From: Acinetobacter sp. ANC 5054
GTDB lineage: Bacteria > Pseudomonadota > Gammaproteobacteria > Pseudomonadales > Moraxellaceae
Assembly (NCBI RefSeq): GCF_002135295.1
Contig: NZ_NEGG01000019.1
Location: forward strand, 1-62,814
Length of the DNA stretch: 62,814 nucleotides
Direction of reading: 5' to 3'
The notes under the pieces: generated by a model
Told to the model about the DNA's origin: nothing
Databases searched by the model: none
The model's input: the letters and a program-made list of their open reading frames with translations, nothing else
Shown: positions 30,458 through 40,603 of the stretch, one piece after another
Numbering within the stretch: the stretch's first letter is position 1
Layout of the letters: each line of letters begins with the position of its first letter
Translations under genes and position numbers: made by a program

Positions 30458-31181
30458 AGGGTGTCCCAGCATGAAACCTTGATCAGATTTGGCTTCGTGA
30501 AAAATTAGCGCTGATTTTAATCATTTTTGCATCTGTGTATAGCTAATTTAGAATAATTTTAAAGTTTTTTTGATTTTTAATCTTATAAAACAACAAACTT
30601 TTTATACAGTTTAGTAAAAAACAAGCTTTTTATTTATCAAATATATTTTTATATCTTTGCTTCAAAGTATCGCATTACTCAATCCATAAAACATGACGAT
30701 TCACGTTTCATTTAAAGAAATTTAATTTGAGAATTAAATACCTGCTTTTTAAGATACTTCCGTGATGTATATGTTGTTTATTAATTCAAATCATCGCCAT
30801 TCATATTGATTAAAAATAAATCACTCCTAATTCATTTTAGAATTAAAACTAAAATCAAAAATTTGATAAATTGAATAAAATAATTATTGATTTATTTATC
30901 AGATGCTTACTATTTAATCAAATCCTAGATTTTACCAATCTTTATATTTTTTTATGATAAGTAACAAACTAAAATCTCTTTAGATTTAAATATATTCAAT
31001 ATAGATAAACTATTCCTTATACAACAACAACATAGCTTAAAATTATTATTCTACTGCTAACCCAATATCTGAAATAGCCGTAACTTTAGTGTAATAAGCG
31101 CATTAAAAATGATGTTTTTTTTACGAAAAAATATACAATCGCACTACATATTAACCAAACTTTGCATGAGGCTCTCTCCCA
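30458..31181. other. Long very AT-rich intergenic region
   Basis: About 720 bases with no credible gene on either strand, noticeably richer in A and T than the surroundings. It should carry the promoters of the second TorF-type gene (minus) and of the OprD-family gene (plus). I see no tRNA, no strong terminator and no long repeat. Confidence 0.6.
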
Positions 31182-32483
31182 ATGCTTAAAGCTCAACAAC
31201 TGACACTCGCAGTACTCGTAAATGCTGCTCTTATTTCAACTGCTTTTGCGAGCGAACAAAGTGAATCTAAAGGCTTTGTGGAAGATGCTGAAGGCTCTGT
31301 ATTGTTCCGTACTGGTTATTTACATCGTGATAAAAAAAATGGCGTAGATGATACTAGCTCTTTTGCACAAACTGCTATCGTAAATCTTGATTCAGGTTTT
31401 ACCAAAGGTACAGTTGGTTTTGCAGCGGGTATTATTGGCGATGCATCAATCAAACTTGGTGAAAATGCCCATACCGGTAACGATATGATTCCAACGCACA
31501 ATGACGACTCTGCTTATGATCATTGGGCTCGAGGTGGTGCATATGTAAAAGCACGTATTTCAAATACGACTGCAACTTACGGTACACAACTTCTCGACAT
31601 CCCTGTTTTAGCAAGTAATACTGCACGTTTAGTACCTGAATACTACACAGGTGTTTTAGTTGAAAGTAATGAGATTAATAATCTTAACCTAATCGCTGGT
31701 AAATTCACTGAAAATCAATTATCAAATCAAATTAATTCTGATGGTGCTAAGTTAGAGCGCGCAATTGTTTGGGGTGCAAAATACAAAGCCAATGATCAAT
31801 TAAATCTTGCTTACTATGGTACAGATATTAAAGATCGTTTAGATCGTCATTATATTAATGCCAACTTTACTCAAGGCTTAGCAGATAAAAGCTCGTTGAC
31901 TTATGATTTAAGCGCTTATCACACAAAATGGGATAAAGATGCTAATCAATATTTATATTCTCAAATTGGTGAAAGCAACGACTCATTCGATAACTCAATC
32001 GCTGCTCTTTCTACAACATATAATCGTGGTCCACACAATGTCATGGTTGCTTACCAACAAAACTTTGGTAATACCGGTTACGACTATGGCTTAGGTACAA
32101 ATGTTGGTGATGGCAAACAATCTATTTACATGCCAAACTCATATCTATCTGACTTTATTGGTAATGATGAAAAGTCTGTACAACTTCAATATACCTATGA
32201 CTTTGGCGCATTAAATGTTCCAGGCCTATCTTGGACTTCAGCATTTGTTTACGGTTGGGATATTAAAGCCACTGATAATGCTGGCACAATGATTAGCGAC
32301 AATGAAGAAGAACGCGAATTCTTTAACCAAGTGAAATATACTGTTCAATCTGGTTTTGCCAAAGATGCGAGCTTACGTCTTCGTCATTCTTACTACCGTG
32401 CTAGTAATAACTACCAAAATAACTACATTGGTGATACCAATGAATGGCGTATTTGGTTAGACATCCCTGTGAAATTATTTTAA
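31182..32483 (+). CDS. OprD-family outer-membrane porin
   Basis: 433 residues. A signal peptide (about 1-23, TAFA-SE) precedes an 18-strand barrel-type sequence with the OprD start pattern (FVEDAEGSVLFRTGYLHRD) and end (EWRIWLDIPVKLF). OprD/Occ channels take up basic amino acids, small carboxylates or benzoate-like acids and can admit carbapenems. From memory, A. baumannii OccAB1 (A1S_0201) lies in this neighbourhood, and this gene is a candidate orthologue. Monocistronic, with its own terminator. Confidence 0.9.
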   Translation: MLKAQQLTLAVLVNAALISTAFASEQSESKGFVEDAEGSVLFRTGYLHRDKKNGVDDTSSFAQTAIVNLDSGFTKGTVGFAAGIIGDASIKLGENAHTGNDMIPTHNDDSAYDHWARGGAYVKARISNTTATYGTQLLDIPVLASNTARLVPEYYTGVLVESNEINNLNLIAGKFTENQLSNQINSDGAKLERAIVWGAKYKANDQLNLAYYGTDIKDRLDRHYINANFTQGLADKSSLTYDLSAYHTKWDKDANQYLYSQIGESNDSFDNSIAALSTTYNRGPHNVMVAYQQNFGNTGYDYGLGTNVGDGKQSIYMPNSYLSDFIGNDEKSVQLQYTYDFGALNVPGLSWTSAFVYGWDIKATDNAGTMISDNEEEREFFNQVKYTVQSGFAKDASLRLRHSYYRASNNYQNNYIGDTNEWRIWLDIPVKLF

Positions 32484-32510
32484 TTCCGCAGTCCATCTGA
32501 GATAGACATA

Positions 32511-32538
32511 AAAAAACCTGCACGATGTGCAGGTTTTT
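32511..32538. terminator. Bidirectional terminator between the OprD-family gene and ppa
   Basis: CCTGCAC-GAT-GTGCAGG hairpin flanked by A6 and T7 runs. Confidence 0.93.
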
Positions 32539-32586
32539 TTATGCGTCAATGCTTTTATTCAAAGCATTGACTGAAGCAAAACAAAA

Positions 32587-33123
32587 TTATTTGTTCGCTT
32601 CTTCATAAGCAGCAATTGAGCTAAGAACTTCTTGTTTTGCAACTTCAGAACCTTCCCAACCGCTTAATTTTACCCATTTGCCCGCTTCAAGATCTTTGTA
32701 ATGAGCAAAGAAGTGTTCAACTTGTTTGATCAAAAGTTCAGGAAGATCGGTGTATTCTTTTACATCTTTGTAAAGCGGAGTCAATTTGTCGTGTGGTACA
32801 GCGATAAGTTTCGCATCAACACCACCGTCATCTTCCATATTCAATTTACCCACTGGGCGGCAACGAATTACAGAACCTGGCTCTACTGGATGTGGAGTTA
32901 CCACAAGTACGTCAAGTGGGTCACCATCAAGTGATAATGTATTTGGAACATAACCATAGTTCGCTGGGTAGAACATTGCAGTACCCATGAAACGGTCTAC
33001 AAATAACGCATCAGAATCTTTATCGATTTCGTATTTGATTGGTGCTGCGTTTGCAGGGATTTCAATAATGACATAGATGTCGTTAGGTGCGTCTTTACCT
33101 GCTGGGATATTGCTGTAGCTCAT
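32587..33123 (-). CDS. ppa: Inorganic pyrophosphatase
   Basis: Hydrolyses pyrophosphate to drive biosynthesis; cytosolic hexamer in bacteria. 178 residues with the family I signature DGDPLDVLV (metal Asp residues) and the Glu/Lys-rich region [16 protein letters not shown]. The usual length is 175. It has its own promoter region; the MAPEG gene upstream is also on the minus strand, 121 bases away. Confidence 0.96.
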   Translation of the reverse strand: MSYSNIPAGKDAPNDIYVIIEIPANAAPIKYEIDKDSDALFVDRFMGTAMFYPANYGYVPNTLSLDGDPLDVLVVTPHPVEPGSVIRCRPVGKLNMEDDGGVDAKLIAVPHDKLTPLYKDVKEYTDLPELLIKQVEHFFAHYKDLEAGKWVKLSGWEGSEVAKQEVLSSIAAYEEANK

Positions 33124-33244
33124 AGCATCACTCTTTAAACAAAGTTAAATCTTTTTTAAACCGGCATAATTATAACGGTTTTTACAGATTTTTTTTTGAT
33201 TTTACATTTACTGCTGATAATTTAATCAATCACCAACATTTGGC

Positions 33245-33643
33245 TTAACTAATTTTAATCACCAAGAGTAATAAGCAAATTGGACAGAGCATTGAAAGCA
33301 ACCAAATAATTGAACGCAGTGTTGACCAATTCGCTAAATAACACATGCCGTAAATCACACGAAGAACTAGATAAGCAATGCCAAAAGTCATAATGAAATA
33401 TTGCTGAATCACCATATATTCCGCCATTAATATGGCAGCAATAAACAGTGGCAGACTTTCAAAACTATTTTGCTGAACTGCATTGGCGCGACTTGCAAGC
33501 CCGGTCGAACGCGCTAAAACTTCACGTGGATTTTGATTGTCACTCGACTTAAAACCCGCTGCTTTCTTAGCAATCATGGTAAAAACATAAGGCAACAAAC
33601 AAGCGCCTAAAATGAGATAAATGATCCCACTGATGCTTTGCAT
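33245..33643 (-). CDS. MAPEG family membrane protein
   Basis: 132 residues with four membrane helices and the bacterial MAPEG pattern: NPREVLARSTGLASRANAVQQNSFESLPLF (split here in two conserved parts, RANAVQQN and FESLPLF) and a VLRVIYGMCYL helix. MAPEG proteins include glutathione-dependent peroxidases and transferases, but the activity of this bacterial subgroup is mostly undefined. Confidence 0.85.
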   Translation of the reverse strand: MQSISGIIYLILGACLLPYVFTMIAKKAAGFKSSDNQNPREVLARSTGLASRANAVQQNSFESLPLFIAAILMAEYMVIQQYFIMTFGIAYLVLRVIYGMCYLANWSTLRSIIWLLSMLCPICLLLLVIKIS

Positions 33644-33753
33644 GTGTTTTTTCTCAGGAAGATTTTTATAGTCGCTATAATAGCATGGTGTTTCGTGAAT
33701 AAATTTTGTTAAATATAGTGTTTTTTGAATCGACAGATGAAAGGATCTCCCCT

Positions 33754-34146
33754 ATGAGCAGTTCTGATCAAGATCAATTGTTTGAGGTACTTGCCAAACA
33801 GAAGCAACATCAGCTTCGGGTGGATCGTGCCTTAAAAATTGTCATTCCCATCACCGCCTTTTTACTTTGTGTCATCTGCGCCAATATCAATATTTGGTCA
33901 ACCGTACTGAGCTTTGTCATCATGTGGGTGGCCTTCTATGCTGTCTCTATTAAACAACTGCCACTTTGGCATTGGGTTATTGTGATTGCTGTTTATTGCT
34001 TAATCGACAATATCCTCAGTTATGGAAGCTTCAATCAATCAGGCTTTAGCCGCCAATTTGGTGCCATGTTTATTTTCTTGGGTGTATTTGGTGTAGGTCG
34101 TCGCTACTTTGACCGTTGGTCAATGAGTAACGGAACTAAAATCTAA
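33754..34146 (+). CDS. Hypothetical small membrane protein
   Basis: 130 residues from an ATG with AAAGGA upstream (an earlier in-frame start at 33706 has no ribosome site). A soluble N-terminal segment (about 1-30) precedes three to four hydrophobic helices (about 30-110), with a Gly-rich GVFGVGRRYF before a short polar tail. No family recognised. It stands alone between the MAPEG gene and a bidirectional terminator. Confidence 0.75.
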   Translation: MSSSDQDQLFEVLAKQKQHQLRVDRALKIVIPITAFLLCVICANINIWSTVLSFVIMWVAFYAVSIKQLPLWHWVIVIAVYCLIDNILSYGSFNQSGFSRQFGAMFIFLGVFGVGRRYFDRWSMSNGTKI

Positions 34147-34181
34147 GTCCATCAACAGATTGATATTTAAATTAAAGCCAT

Positions 34182-34209
34182 AAAAAAAGCGCCCAAAGGC
34201 GCTTTTTTT
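34182..34209. terminator. Bidirectional terminator
   Basis: AAGCGCC-CAAA-GGCGCTT hairpin with A7 and T7 runs, shared by the small membrane protein gene and fadD. Confidence 0.93.
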
Positions 34210-34220
34210 ATGCAGCTTGC

Positions 34221-35900
34221 TTAAGCCGTTTTACGTAAATCTTTACGTAAAATTTTACCTACGTTCGATTTTGGAAGTTCATCCATAAATTCAACATAAC
34301 GCGGACGTTTATAACCCGTTAAGTTTTCTTTTGCGAATGCCAATACTTCTTCAGTAGTCAAAGATGGATCTTTTTTCACAACGAATAGTTTTGGTACTTC
34401 ACCTGATTTTTCATCTGGCACACCAATTGCAGCCACTTCCAACACTTTTGGATGTTTCGCAATAACTTCTTCAATTTCAGAAGGATAAACATTGAAGCCA
34501 GACACCAAGATCATGTCTTTTTTACGGTCAACGATTTTCACATAACCGCGTGAATCCATAACACCGATATCACCTGTACGGAAGAATCCGTCAGCTGTCA
34601 TCACTTTAGCCGTTTCATCTGGACGGTTCCAATAGCCTTTCATGACTTGTGGACCACGAATCGAGATTTCACCTTGTTCGCCTAGTGCAACTGCATTGCC
34701 ATCATCATCTAAAATCGCAACTTCAGTTAACGGCAAAGGAATACCAATCGTGCCGCTGAATTCCATAGATGCTGGTGGGTTAGCTGTCGCAACCGGAGAA
34801 GTTTCTGACAAGCCATAACCTTCGATAATATTGGTACCCGTTACTTTCTTCCACGCTTCTGCTGTAGAAGGAAGTACGGCCATACCACCGCCCATCGCCA
34901 TTTTCATTTTGCTATGGTCGAGTTGTTTAAACTCTTCATTATTCACCAATGCATTGAATAAGGTATTCACTGCTGGGAAGAATGTTGGTTGGTATTTACG
35001 TAATTCTTTAATCACCGCAGGAAGATCACGCGGGTTTGGAATCAATACGTTAGCTTGGCCTTTGTACATACCGTAAAGTGCACATACCATGAAGGCAAAA
35101 ATGTGATATAGCGGTAGCGCACAGAAGATACGGTCATCTGGCTGACCATCTTGCTGACCAAATTTACTTTGGAAGATACCATCACATTGCAACATGTTCG
35201 AAACAAGGTTGCGGTGAGTCAGTTCTGCACCTTTTGATACACCCGTTGTACCACCCGTGTATTGCAACACAGCAGTATCACTTAGGGTCAAGTTTGGACG
35301 TTTATAGTTGCTTGCACTGACTTTCGACATTGCAGCATTAAAACGGATATGACCTGGAATGTTCCATGCTGGAATTTGTTTACGTACTGAACGTAATACA
35401 AAGTTCACTAAAGTACCTTTTAAGGTACCAAGCATATCACCTACAGATGCCACGATCACATGTTTCACAGGTGTTTTACCAATAATCGCTTGGTAAACAG
35501 ATGCAAAGTTTTCAATGATCACTAACACTTCTGTACCCGAGTCATTTAATTGATGCTCAAGTTCGCGTGAAGTATAAAGTGGGTTGACATTCACCAATAC
35601 CAGACCAGCACGGAATACACCTAGTGCTACAACAGGATATTGAAGAACGTTCGGCATCATTACCGCAACACGTGTCCCTTTGGCAAGGCCAAGACTTTGT
35701 AAATACGTTGCAAATTTACGGCTAGCTTCATCAAGTTCTTTAAATGTTAATACTTTATCCATAAAGATAAAGGCATCACGAGAGCCAAACTTCTGGAAAT
35801 TCTGCTCAAAAATATCAACCAATGATGTGTTTTCAGCGGGTATTTCTACAGTTTCTGGAATCCCGGTCTTTTGGTATTCAGCGAACCAAATCTTTTCCAT
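34221..35900 (-). CDS. fadD: Long-chain fatty acid-CoA ligase
   Basis: Activates fatty acids to acyl-CoA through an acyl-adenylate; peripheral inner-membrane enzyme. 559 residues. AMP-binding motif YTGGTTGVSKGAELTH, GYGLSETSP, the fatty-acid signature region DGFFRTGDIGVMD...GYVKIVDRKKDMI, and the catalytic C-terminal Lys in SNVGKILRKDLR. ATG 35900 chosen; a TTG three codons earlier sits too close to AGGAG. Monocistronic. Confidence 0.93.
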   Translation of the reverse strand: MEKIWFAEYQKTGIPETVEIPAENTSLVDIFEQNFQKFGSRDAFIFMDKVLTFKELDEASRKFATYLQSLGLAKGTRVAVMMPNVLQYPVVALGVFRAGLVLVNVNPLYTSRELEHQLNDSGTEVLVIIENFASVYQAIIGKTPVKHVIVASVGDMLGTLKGTLVNFVLRSVRKQIPAWNIPGHIRFNAAMSKVSASNYKRPNLTLSDTAVLQYTGGTTGVSKGAELTHRNLVSNMLQCDGIFQSKFGQQDGQPDDRIFCALPLYHIFAFMVCALYGMYKGQANVLIPNPRDLPAVIKELRKYQPTFFPAVNTLFNALVNNEEFKQLDHSKMKMAMGGGMAVLPSTAEAWKKVTGTNIIEGYGLSETSPVATANPPASMEFSGTIGIPLPLTEVAILDDDGNAVALGEQGEISIRGPQVMKGYWNRPDETAKVMTADGFFRTGDIGVMDSRGYVKIVDRKKDMILVSGFNVYPSEIEEVIAKHPKVLEVAAIGVPDEKSGEVPKLFVVKKDPSLTTEEVLAFAKENLTGYKRPRYVEFMDELPKSNVGKILRKDLRKTA

Positions 35901-36049
35901 AACGCCCAATTCTCCTGTCGTAATCCTTAAAAAATCTAACTGTTTTTTTTCAATATTAAGCGGTCTTTATTTAACTTGTGTGTGCTCAATATTGCATCCA
36001 TTTCACGAATTAAGCATATATAACGTATTTCGTTCCATGGATGCTAGTA

Positions 36050-38269
36050 TTATCTTTGAATGAACAGTTTATTTGCTTTTTGATATCCCCGTGGTAACAA
36101 CACGCCTTTAGATGCGCGTTTGCCCACATATTTCTGCAGATCATCACCTTTGAGCTTTAATTGTTGATTACCTGCAAGCACTTGAATTATTTCATCTAAA
36201 TTCACAGTTGTCATGGATACAATTTGATCTTTTGCTTCAAGTTGTATCAATTTATTACCCTTGCCTTTATTGAGGATCGGTAATTCATCCAATTCAATCA
36301 GCAATAAGCGACCTGCTGAACTGAGCAGTGCAAGATGTGTTGCATTTTCTATTGGAGATAAATTCATCACCGCTGCACCCTCAGACAAACTGAGGAACGC
36401 CTTACCAGCTTTGGCATTGGTGTCTAAATTTTTTGCTTGAGTTTTAAAGCCGTAGCCTTTGCTGCTCATCGCCAAAATTTCAGTATCATCATCTGCAATA
36501 AACACTTGTTTAAAGCCGACACCGCTGGCTGGAGAAAGTTTAGAGCTCAATGGCTCACCCAGACCACGTGCCGATGGTAAGGTATTAATGCCCAGCCCAT
36601 AGCTACGACCAGAATCATCGAGCACATAGACACGTTGGTTGGACTTACCTTGAGCGTGACTTAAGTATTGGTCACCTGCACGGAAGTTCAATTTTTCCAC
36701 ATCGACTTCATGACCTTTGGCAGAACGAATCCAACCCGCTTCAGACAATACTACTGTAACAGGGTCAGCAGGCAACATGTCTTGTTCATTGATCGCATGC
36801 GCTTCCGCACGTTTAACGATAGGTGAGCGACGGTCATCGCCAAACTTTTTCGCATCTTCCTTCAATTCATTGATGATCAATGTTTTTAATGATTCAGGGT
36901 TAGCCAGTTGCTCACGAATAATTGCAGCTTTGGCCTCAAGTTCTTCTTGTTCACGGCGCATTTCCATTTCTTCAAGTTTAGCCAAATGACGTAACTTGAG
37001 TTCTAAAATGGCTTCAGCCTGAATTTCATCAATGCCGAAATGCTCCATCAGCACAGGTTTCGGTTGATCTTCTTCACGAATAATACGGATGACTTCATCA
37101 ATATTTAGAAATGCGATGATCAAACCTGCAAGGATATGCAGACGTTTTTCAATTTTATTCAGATGATAAGTTAAACGGCGTGTCACCGTATCCTTACGAA
37201 TCTCAATCCATTCCAATAAAATACGACGAATCGATTTCACTTGTGGACGGCCATCTGCACCAATCATATTCATGTTGACGCGATAGCTAGATTCTAAATC
37301 GGTAGTGGCAAATAAGTGGCTCATCACCGCTTCAGCATCAATACGATTTGAACGCAGTACAATCACCAACCGTGTTGGATTTTTATGGTCAGATTCATCA
37401 CGTAAATCGGTCACCAAAGGCAGTTTTTTCGCCTGCATTTGATCTGCAATTTGAGTAATCACTTTTGAGCCTGAAACTTGATACGGCAACTCCGTAATCA
37501 CAATTTCATTTCTCTCAATACTGTACACCGCACGAGTACGATAACTACCGCGACCTGTGGTTTGAATTTTCAGTAATTCTTCAGGTGCCGTAATAATTTC
37601 TGCACGGGTTGGTAAGTCTGGTGCAGGAATATATTCTGCAACTTTTTCATCGGTCAGATTTGGGTTACGAATCAGCGCAATCGTGCCTTTGACCACTTCA
37701 CGTAAGTTATGCGGCGGAATATCTGTTGCCATTCCAACTGCAATACCTGTTGTACCATTGAGTAAGATATTCGGTACACGTGCAGGTAGATTAACCGGCT
37801 CTTTCATCGAACCATCAAAGTTATCCTGCCAATCACAAGTGCCTTGGCCCAACTCTGACAATAACAAATCACTATAAGCAGACAGTTTAGCTTCGGTATA
37901 ACGCATAGCCGCGAATGATTTCGGATCATCTGGTGAACCCCAGTTGCCCTGACCCTCAATAAATGGGTAGCGATAGCTAAAAGGCTGTGCCATCAAAACC
38001 ATGGCTTCATAACATGCCGAGTCACCATGTGGATGATACTTACCCAGTACATCACCGACGGTACGTGCAGATTTTTTGGGCTTACCCGTTGGTTTTAATC
38101 CGAGCTCACTCATTGCAAAGACAATACGGCGCTGAACGGGTTTCAGACCATCACTGATATGGGGTAATGCACGATCCATAATCACGTACATGGCATAGTT
38201 GAGATACGCTTGTTCGGTAAATTCTGCTACGGAACGGTTTTCTGTCGCATGATGCGCAAGGCTTGTCAT
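36050..38269 (-). CDS. parC: DNA topoisomerase IV subunit A
   Basis: Decatenates daughter chromosomes with ParE. 739 residues: winged-helix/tower domains, active-site Tyr124 (AAMRYTE), a C-terminal beta-pinwheel from about residue 500. The quinolone-determining region reads [12 protein letters not shown] with Ser84 and Glu88, the susceptible residues in Acinetobacter numbering. The ATG has AGG six bases upstream. No parE in the window. Confidence 0.96.
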   Translation of the reverse strand: MTSLAHHATENRSVAEFTEQAYLNYAMYVIMDRALPHISDGLKPVQRRIVFAMSELGLKPTGKPKKSARTVGDVLGKYHPHGDSACYEAMVLMAQPFSYRYPFIEGQGNWGSPDDPKSFAAMRYTEAKLSAYSDLLLSELGQGTCDWQDNFDGSMKEPVNLPARVPNILLNGTTGIAVGMATDIPPHNLREVVKGTIALIRNPNLTDEKVAEYIPAPDLPTRAEIITAPEELLKIQTTGRGSYRTRAVYSIERNEIVITELPYQVSGSKVITQIADQMQAKKLPLVTDLRDESDHKNPTRLVIVLRSNRIDAEAVMSHLFATTDLESSYRVNMNMIGADGRPQVKSIRRILLEWIEIRKDTVTRRLTYHLNKIEKRLHILAGLIIAFLNIDEVIRIIREEDQPKPVLMEHFGIDEIQAEAILELKLRHLAKLEEMEMRREQEELEAKAAIIREQLANPESLKTLIINELKEDAKKFGDDRRSPIVKRAEAHAINEQDMLPADPVTVVLSEAGWIRSAKGHEVDVEKLNFRAGDQYLSHAQGKSNQRVYVLDDSGRSYGLGINTLPSARGLGEPLSSKLSPASGVGFKQVFIADDDTEILAMSSKGYGFKTQAKNLDTNAKAGKAFLSLSEGAAVMNLSPIENATHLALLSSAGRLLLIELDELPILNKGKGNKLIQLEAKDQIVSMTTVNLDEIIQVLAGNQQLKLKGDDLQKYVGKRASKGVLLPRGYQKANKLFIQR

Positions 38270-38432
38270 AACAACCTATAATCCTAATATGTTCGTTCTT
38301 TCTTAAGTTCTTATGCTATGTCGCAGGTGCGTCCTATACAAGGGGCTCAAATCACACACTGCGACAAATTGTGTCTTATGGCGTAAAAATATCCATTTTA
38401 TTCGCCATGATCAACTAAAAAATCACCAGTCC

Positions 38433-39752
38433 TTATAGACCAATCGATTCAAGGGTTTTGCCTTTGGTTTCTTCACCTAAAACCAAAATCACCACAGCGA
38501 CAGCAATTAAAACAGCCGTAAACATCATAAAGACATAGCTAAAGCCATGATCCATATCCATCATGTGCGTCACTGCAAACGGTGCAGCAATACCCCCAAT
38601 ACGCCCAATTGCCCCTGCCCAACCTGAACCAAAAGCACGAATATTGGCAGGATATTGTTCTGGGGTATAGGTATACAAAACGCCCCAAGCACCCAAGTTG
38701 AAGAAGGACATGAAGCAGCCCCAAATTACAATTTCGGTAACACTAGCGGACTGACCGAAGAAATATGCCGATACCGCACACATGCCGATGAAACCCGCCA
38801 ATGTCGCTTTACGGCCGAGTTTTTCCACCAACCATGCCGCAGCAATATAACCCGGCAATTGAGCCAAAATCATGACCAGCACATATTCGAAAGACTGCAC
38901 GATGGTATAGCCTTCTTTGACCAAAAGGCTTGGCAACCAAGTGAAAATGCCGTAGTACGAAAATACGATACCAAACCAAATCAGCCAAAGCATTAAGGTA
39001 CGACGTGCAAAAATACCTGACCAAAGCTGAGAAAAACTGATGTTATGCTTTTCAGCAACAGGTTTCACTTCAAAAATTTCGACGACTTCGACACCACATT
39101 TGGCTTCAATTTTTTTCACCAAAGCATGGGCTTCATCAAAGCGACCACGGTTAATTAAATACGGTACAGACTCGGGAACCATTTTCCAAATCACGATGGC
39201 ATACAGTGCAGGAATTCCTCCAATCAAGAAGGCCGCATGCCAACCAAAATCAGGAATAATAAAGCGTGATACCAATGCCGCAACCAGCCAACCTAAACCC
39301 CAAAAGCTTTCCAGCAAGACGATAAAACGTCCGCGTACATGCGCAGGAATATATTCGCTGACCAAAGTCACTGCGACAGGCAATTGCCCACCCAGACCTA
39401 AGCCCACCACAAAGCGAAACACCAATAGCCATGTTAAGTTCGGTGCAAAGGCACAGGCCGCTGTTGCTAAGCTATAAATCACCAATGTTGTGGCAAAGAC
39501 CGTTTTACGACCAAAGCGATCTGCCAGACCACCAGAAAAGACAGCACCAATGGCCATGCCGACAAAACCAATCGACACCACCCAACTTTTGTCATTCGGG
39601 GTCATAGCCCAATCTTCAGCCATTTTCGCCAAGATAAAGGAGATTAACCCTGTATCCATGGCATCGAACATCCAACCAAGGCCAATAACCCAAAGGAGTG
39701 TGTAATGAAACTTACCGATGGGTAAGCGCTGTATACGTGAGACTAAGTCCAT
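38433..39752 (-). CDS. niaP: MFS transporter, NiaP-like (probable niacin uptake)
   Basis: 439 residues, 12 membrane helices. MFS signatures GGLADRFGRKTVFA after helix 2 and PESVPYLINRGRFDEA in the central loop place it in the sugar/aromatic-acid branch; the start PIGKFHYTLLWVIGLGWMFDAMD matches my recollection of NiaP, the nicotinate transporter first described in Acinetobacter baylyi and relatives. Aromatic-acid transport is the main alternative. ATG 39752 is preferred over 39797. A perfect palindrome lies 63-84 bases upstream of the start. Confidence 0.85.
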   Translation of the reverse strand: MDLVSRIQRLPIGKFHYTLLWVIGLGWMFDAMDTGLISFILAKMAEDWAMTPNDKSWVVSIGFVGMAIGAVFSGGLADRFGRKTVFATTLVIYSLATAACAFAPNLTWLLVFRFVVGLGLGGQLPVAVTLVSEYIPAHVRGRFIVLLESFWGLGWLVAALVSRFIIPDFGWHAAFLIGGIPALYAIVIWKMVPESVPYLINRGRFDEAHALVKKIEAKCGVEVVEIFEVKPVAEKHNISFSQLWSGIFARRTLMLWLIWFGIVFSYYGIFTWLPSLLVKEGYTIVQSFEYVLVMILAQLPGYIAAAWLVEKLGRKATLAGFIGMCAVSAYFFGQSASVTEIVIWGCFMSFFNLGAWGVLYTYTPEQYPANIRAFGSGWAGAIGRIGGIAAPFAVTHMMDMDHGFSYVFMMFTAVLIAVAVVILVLGEETKGKTLESIGL

Positions 39753-39814
39753 AATAAGATCTCTGAACTGGTGAAAGGGTGCATACTGCTTTCCCAACAG
39801 GATTTATGATTCTG

Positions 39815-39836
39815 TACTATTTTTAATGAAATAGTA
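39815..39836. promoter_or_regulatory. Palindrome in the niaP leader, candidate operator
   Basis: TACTATTT-TTAATG-AAATAGTA: two perfect 8-base arms around a 6-base centre, 63 bases before the niaP ATG and just after the terminator of the upstream gene. No regulator gene is adjacent, so the binding protein is unknown. Confidence 0.5.
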
Positions 39837-39837
39837 T

Positions 39838-39867
39838 AAAAAGACCGTACATGTCGTCGGTCTTTCG
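39838..39867 (-). terminator. Terminator of the TRIC-type channel gene
   Basis: Read on the minus strand, AAAGACCG and CGGTCTTT form a stem around a 10-base loop and are followed by T residues. Confidence 0.75.
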
Positions 39868-39899
39868 GGTCTATCCCCGTTTGCGGAACAACTCAATAA

Positions 39900-40544
39900 T
39901 TATGAGATATCTTTAGAGGATGAGGACTGATCATGATCATCATCTTTATAAATAAATTTAGGCATTTCTAAGCCAAAGTAAATCGCGATCAGACGTAAGG
40001 TAAAGCCAAAGATAAGAGTGGCAATGACGGTCAATTCAAGCGATAAACCAATCTCAATGCAGACCCAGTAACAAATCACTGAAACAAAAGAAATACTGGC
40101 ATACAATTCACGGCGGAATACCAAGGGTACATCATTACAGAGGATGTCACGTAAAATACCGCCAGACACCCCAGTCAGTACGCCAGCCACTGCAGAAACG
40201 ACAAATCCGTGCCCCATTTGCAAGGCAATTTGACAGCCAATAATGGTAAAACCAATCAGACCTAATGCATCGAGCACCAAGAAAATGTTACGTAATTGAC
40301 GCATCCATTTTGCGATAATAATCGTCACAAATGCAGCAATGCAGGTCAAAATGAGATATTCAGGATGCTTGACCCAAGTCAGTGGATAATGCCCAAGCAG
40401 TACGTCGCGTACTGAACCGCCACCCAGTGCAGTAACACAGGCAATTAAGGTGACCCCAAACCAGTCCATACTCCGCCGACCCGCAGACAATGCACCCGTC
40501 ATTGCTTCTGCCGTAATTGCGATAATATAAATGATCAGTAACAT
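39900..40544 (-). CDS. Trimeric intracellular cation channel (TRIC/YicG) family protein
   Basis: 214 residues with seven predicted helices in two related halves, each bearing the Gly-rich family signature: GGGSVRDVLLGHYPL (about 41-55) and GVSGGILRDILCNDVPLVF (about 125-143). Formerly UPF0126. Bacterial members conduct K+ in vitro; the physiological role is unknown. The ATG has AAGG upstream. A cytoplasmic charged tail (DDDHDQSSSSK) ends the protein. Confidence 0.88.
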   Translation of the reverse strand: MLLIIYIIAITAEAMTGALSAGRRSMDWFGVTLIACVTALGGGSVRDVLLGHYPLTWVKHPEYLILTCIAAFVTIIIAKWMRQLRNIFLVLDALGLIGFTIIGCQIALQMGHGFVVSAVAGVLTGVSGGILRDILCNDVPLVFRRELYASISFVSVICYWVCIEIGLSLELTVIATLIFGFTLRLIAIYFGLEMPKFIYKDDDHDQSSSSKDIS

Positions 40545-40603
40545 CGCCCTTCTTCCACTGAGGGTTAAGATGCGCGCTATTCTAAGCTAAATTATGTCAA
40601 ATG

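Noticed and set aside
39040..39477. Long plus-strand frame opposite niaP
   Set aside because: It is a shadow of the niaP frame, with no ribosome site and no protein-like composition.
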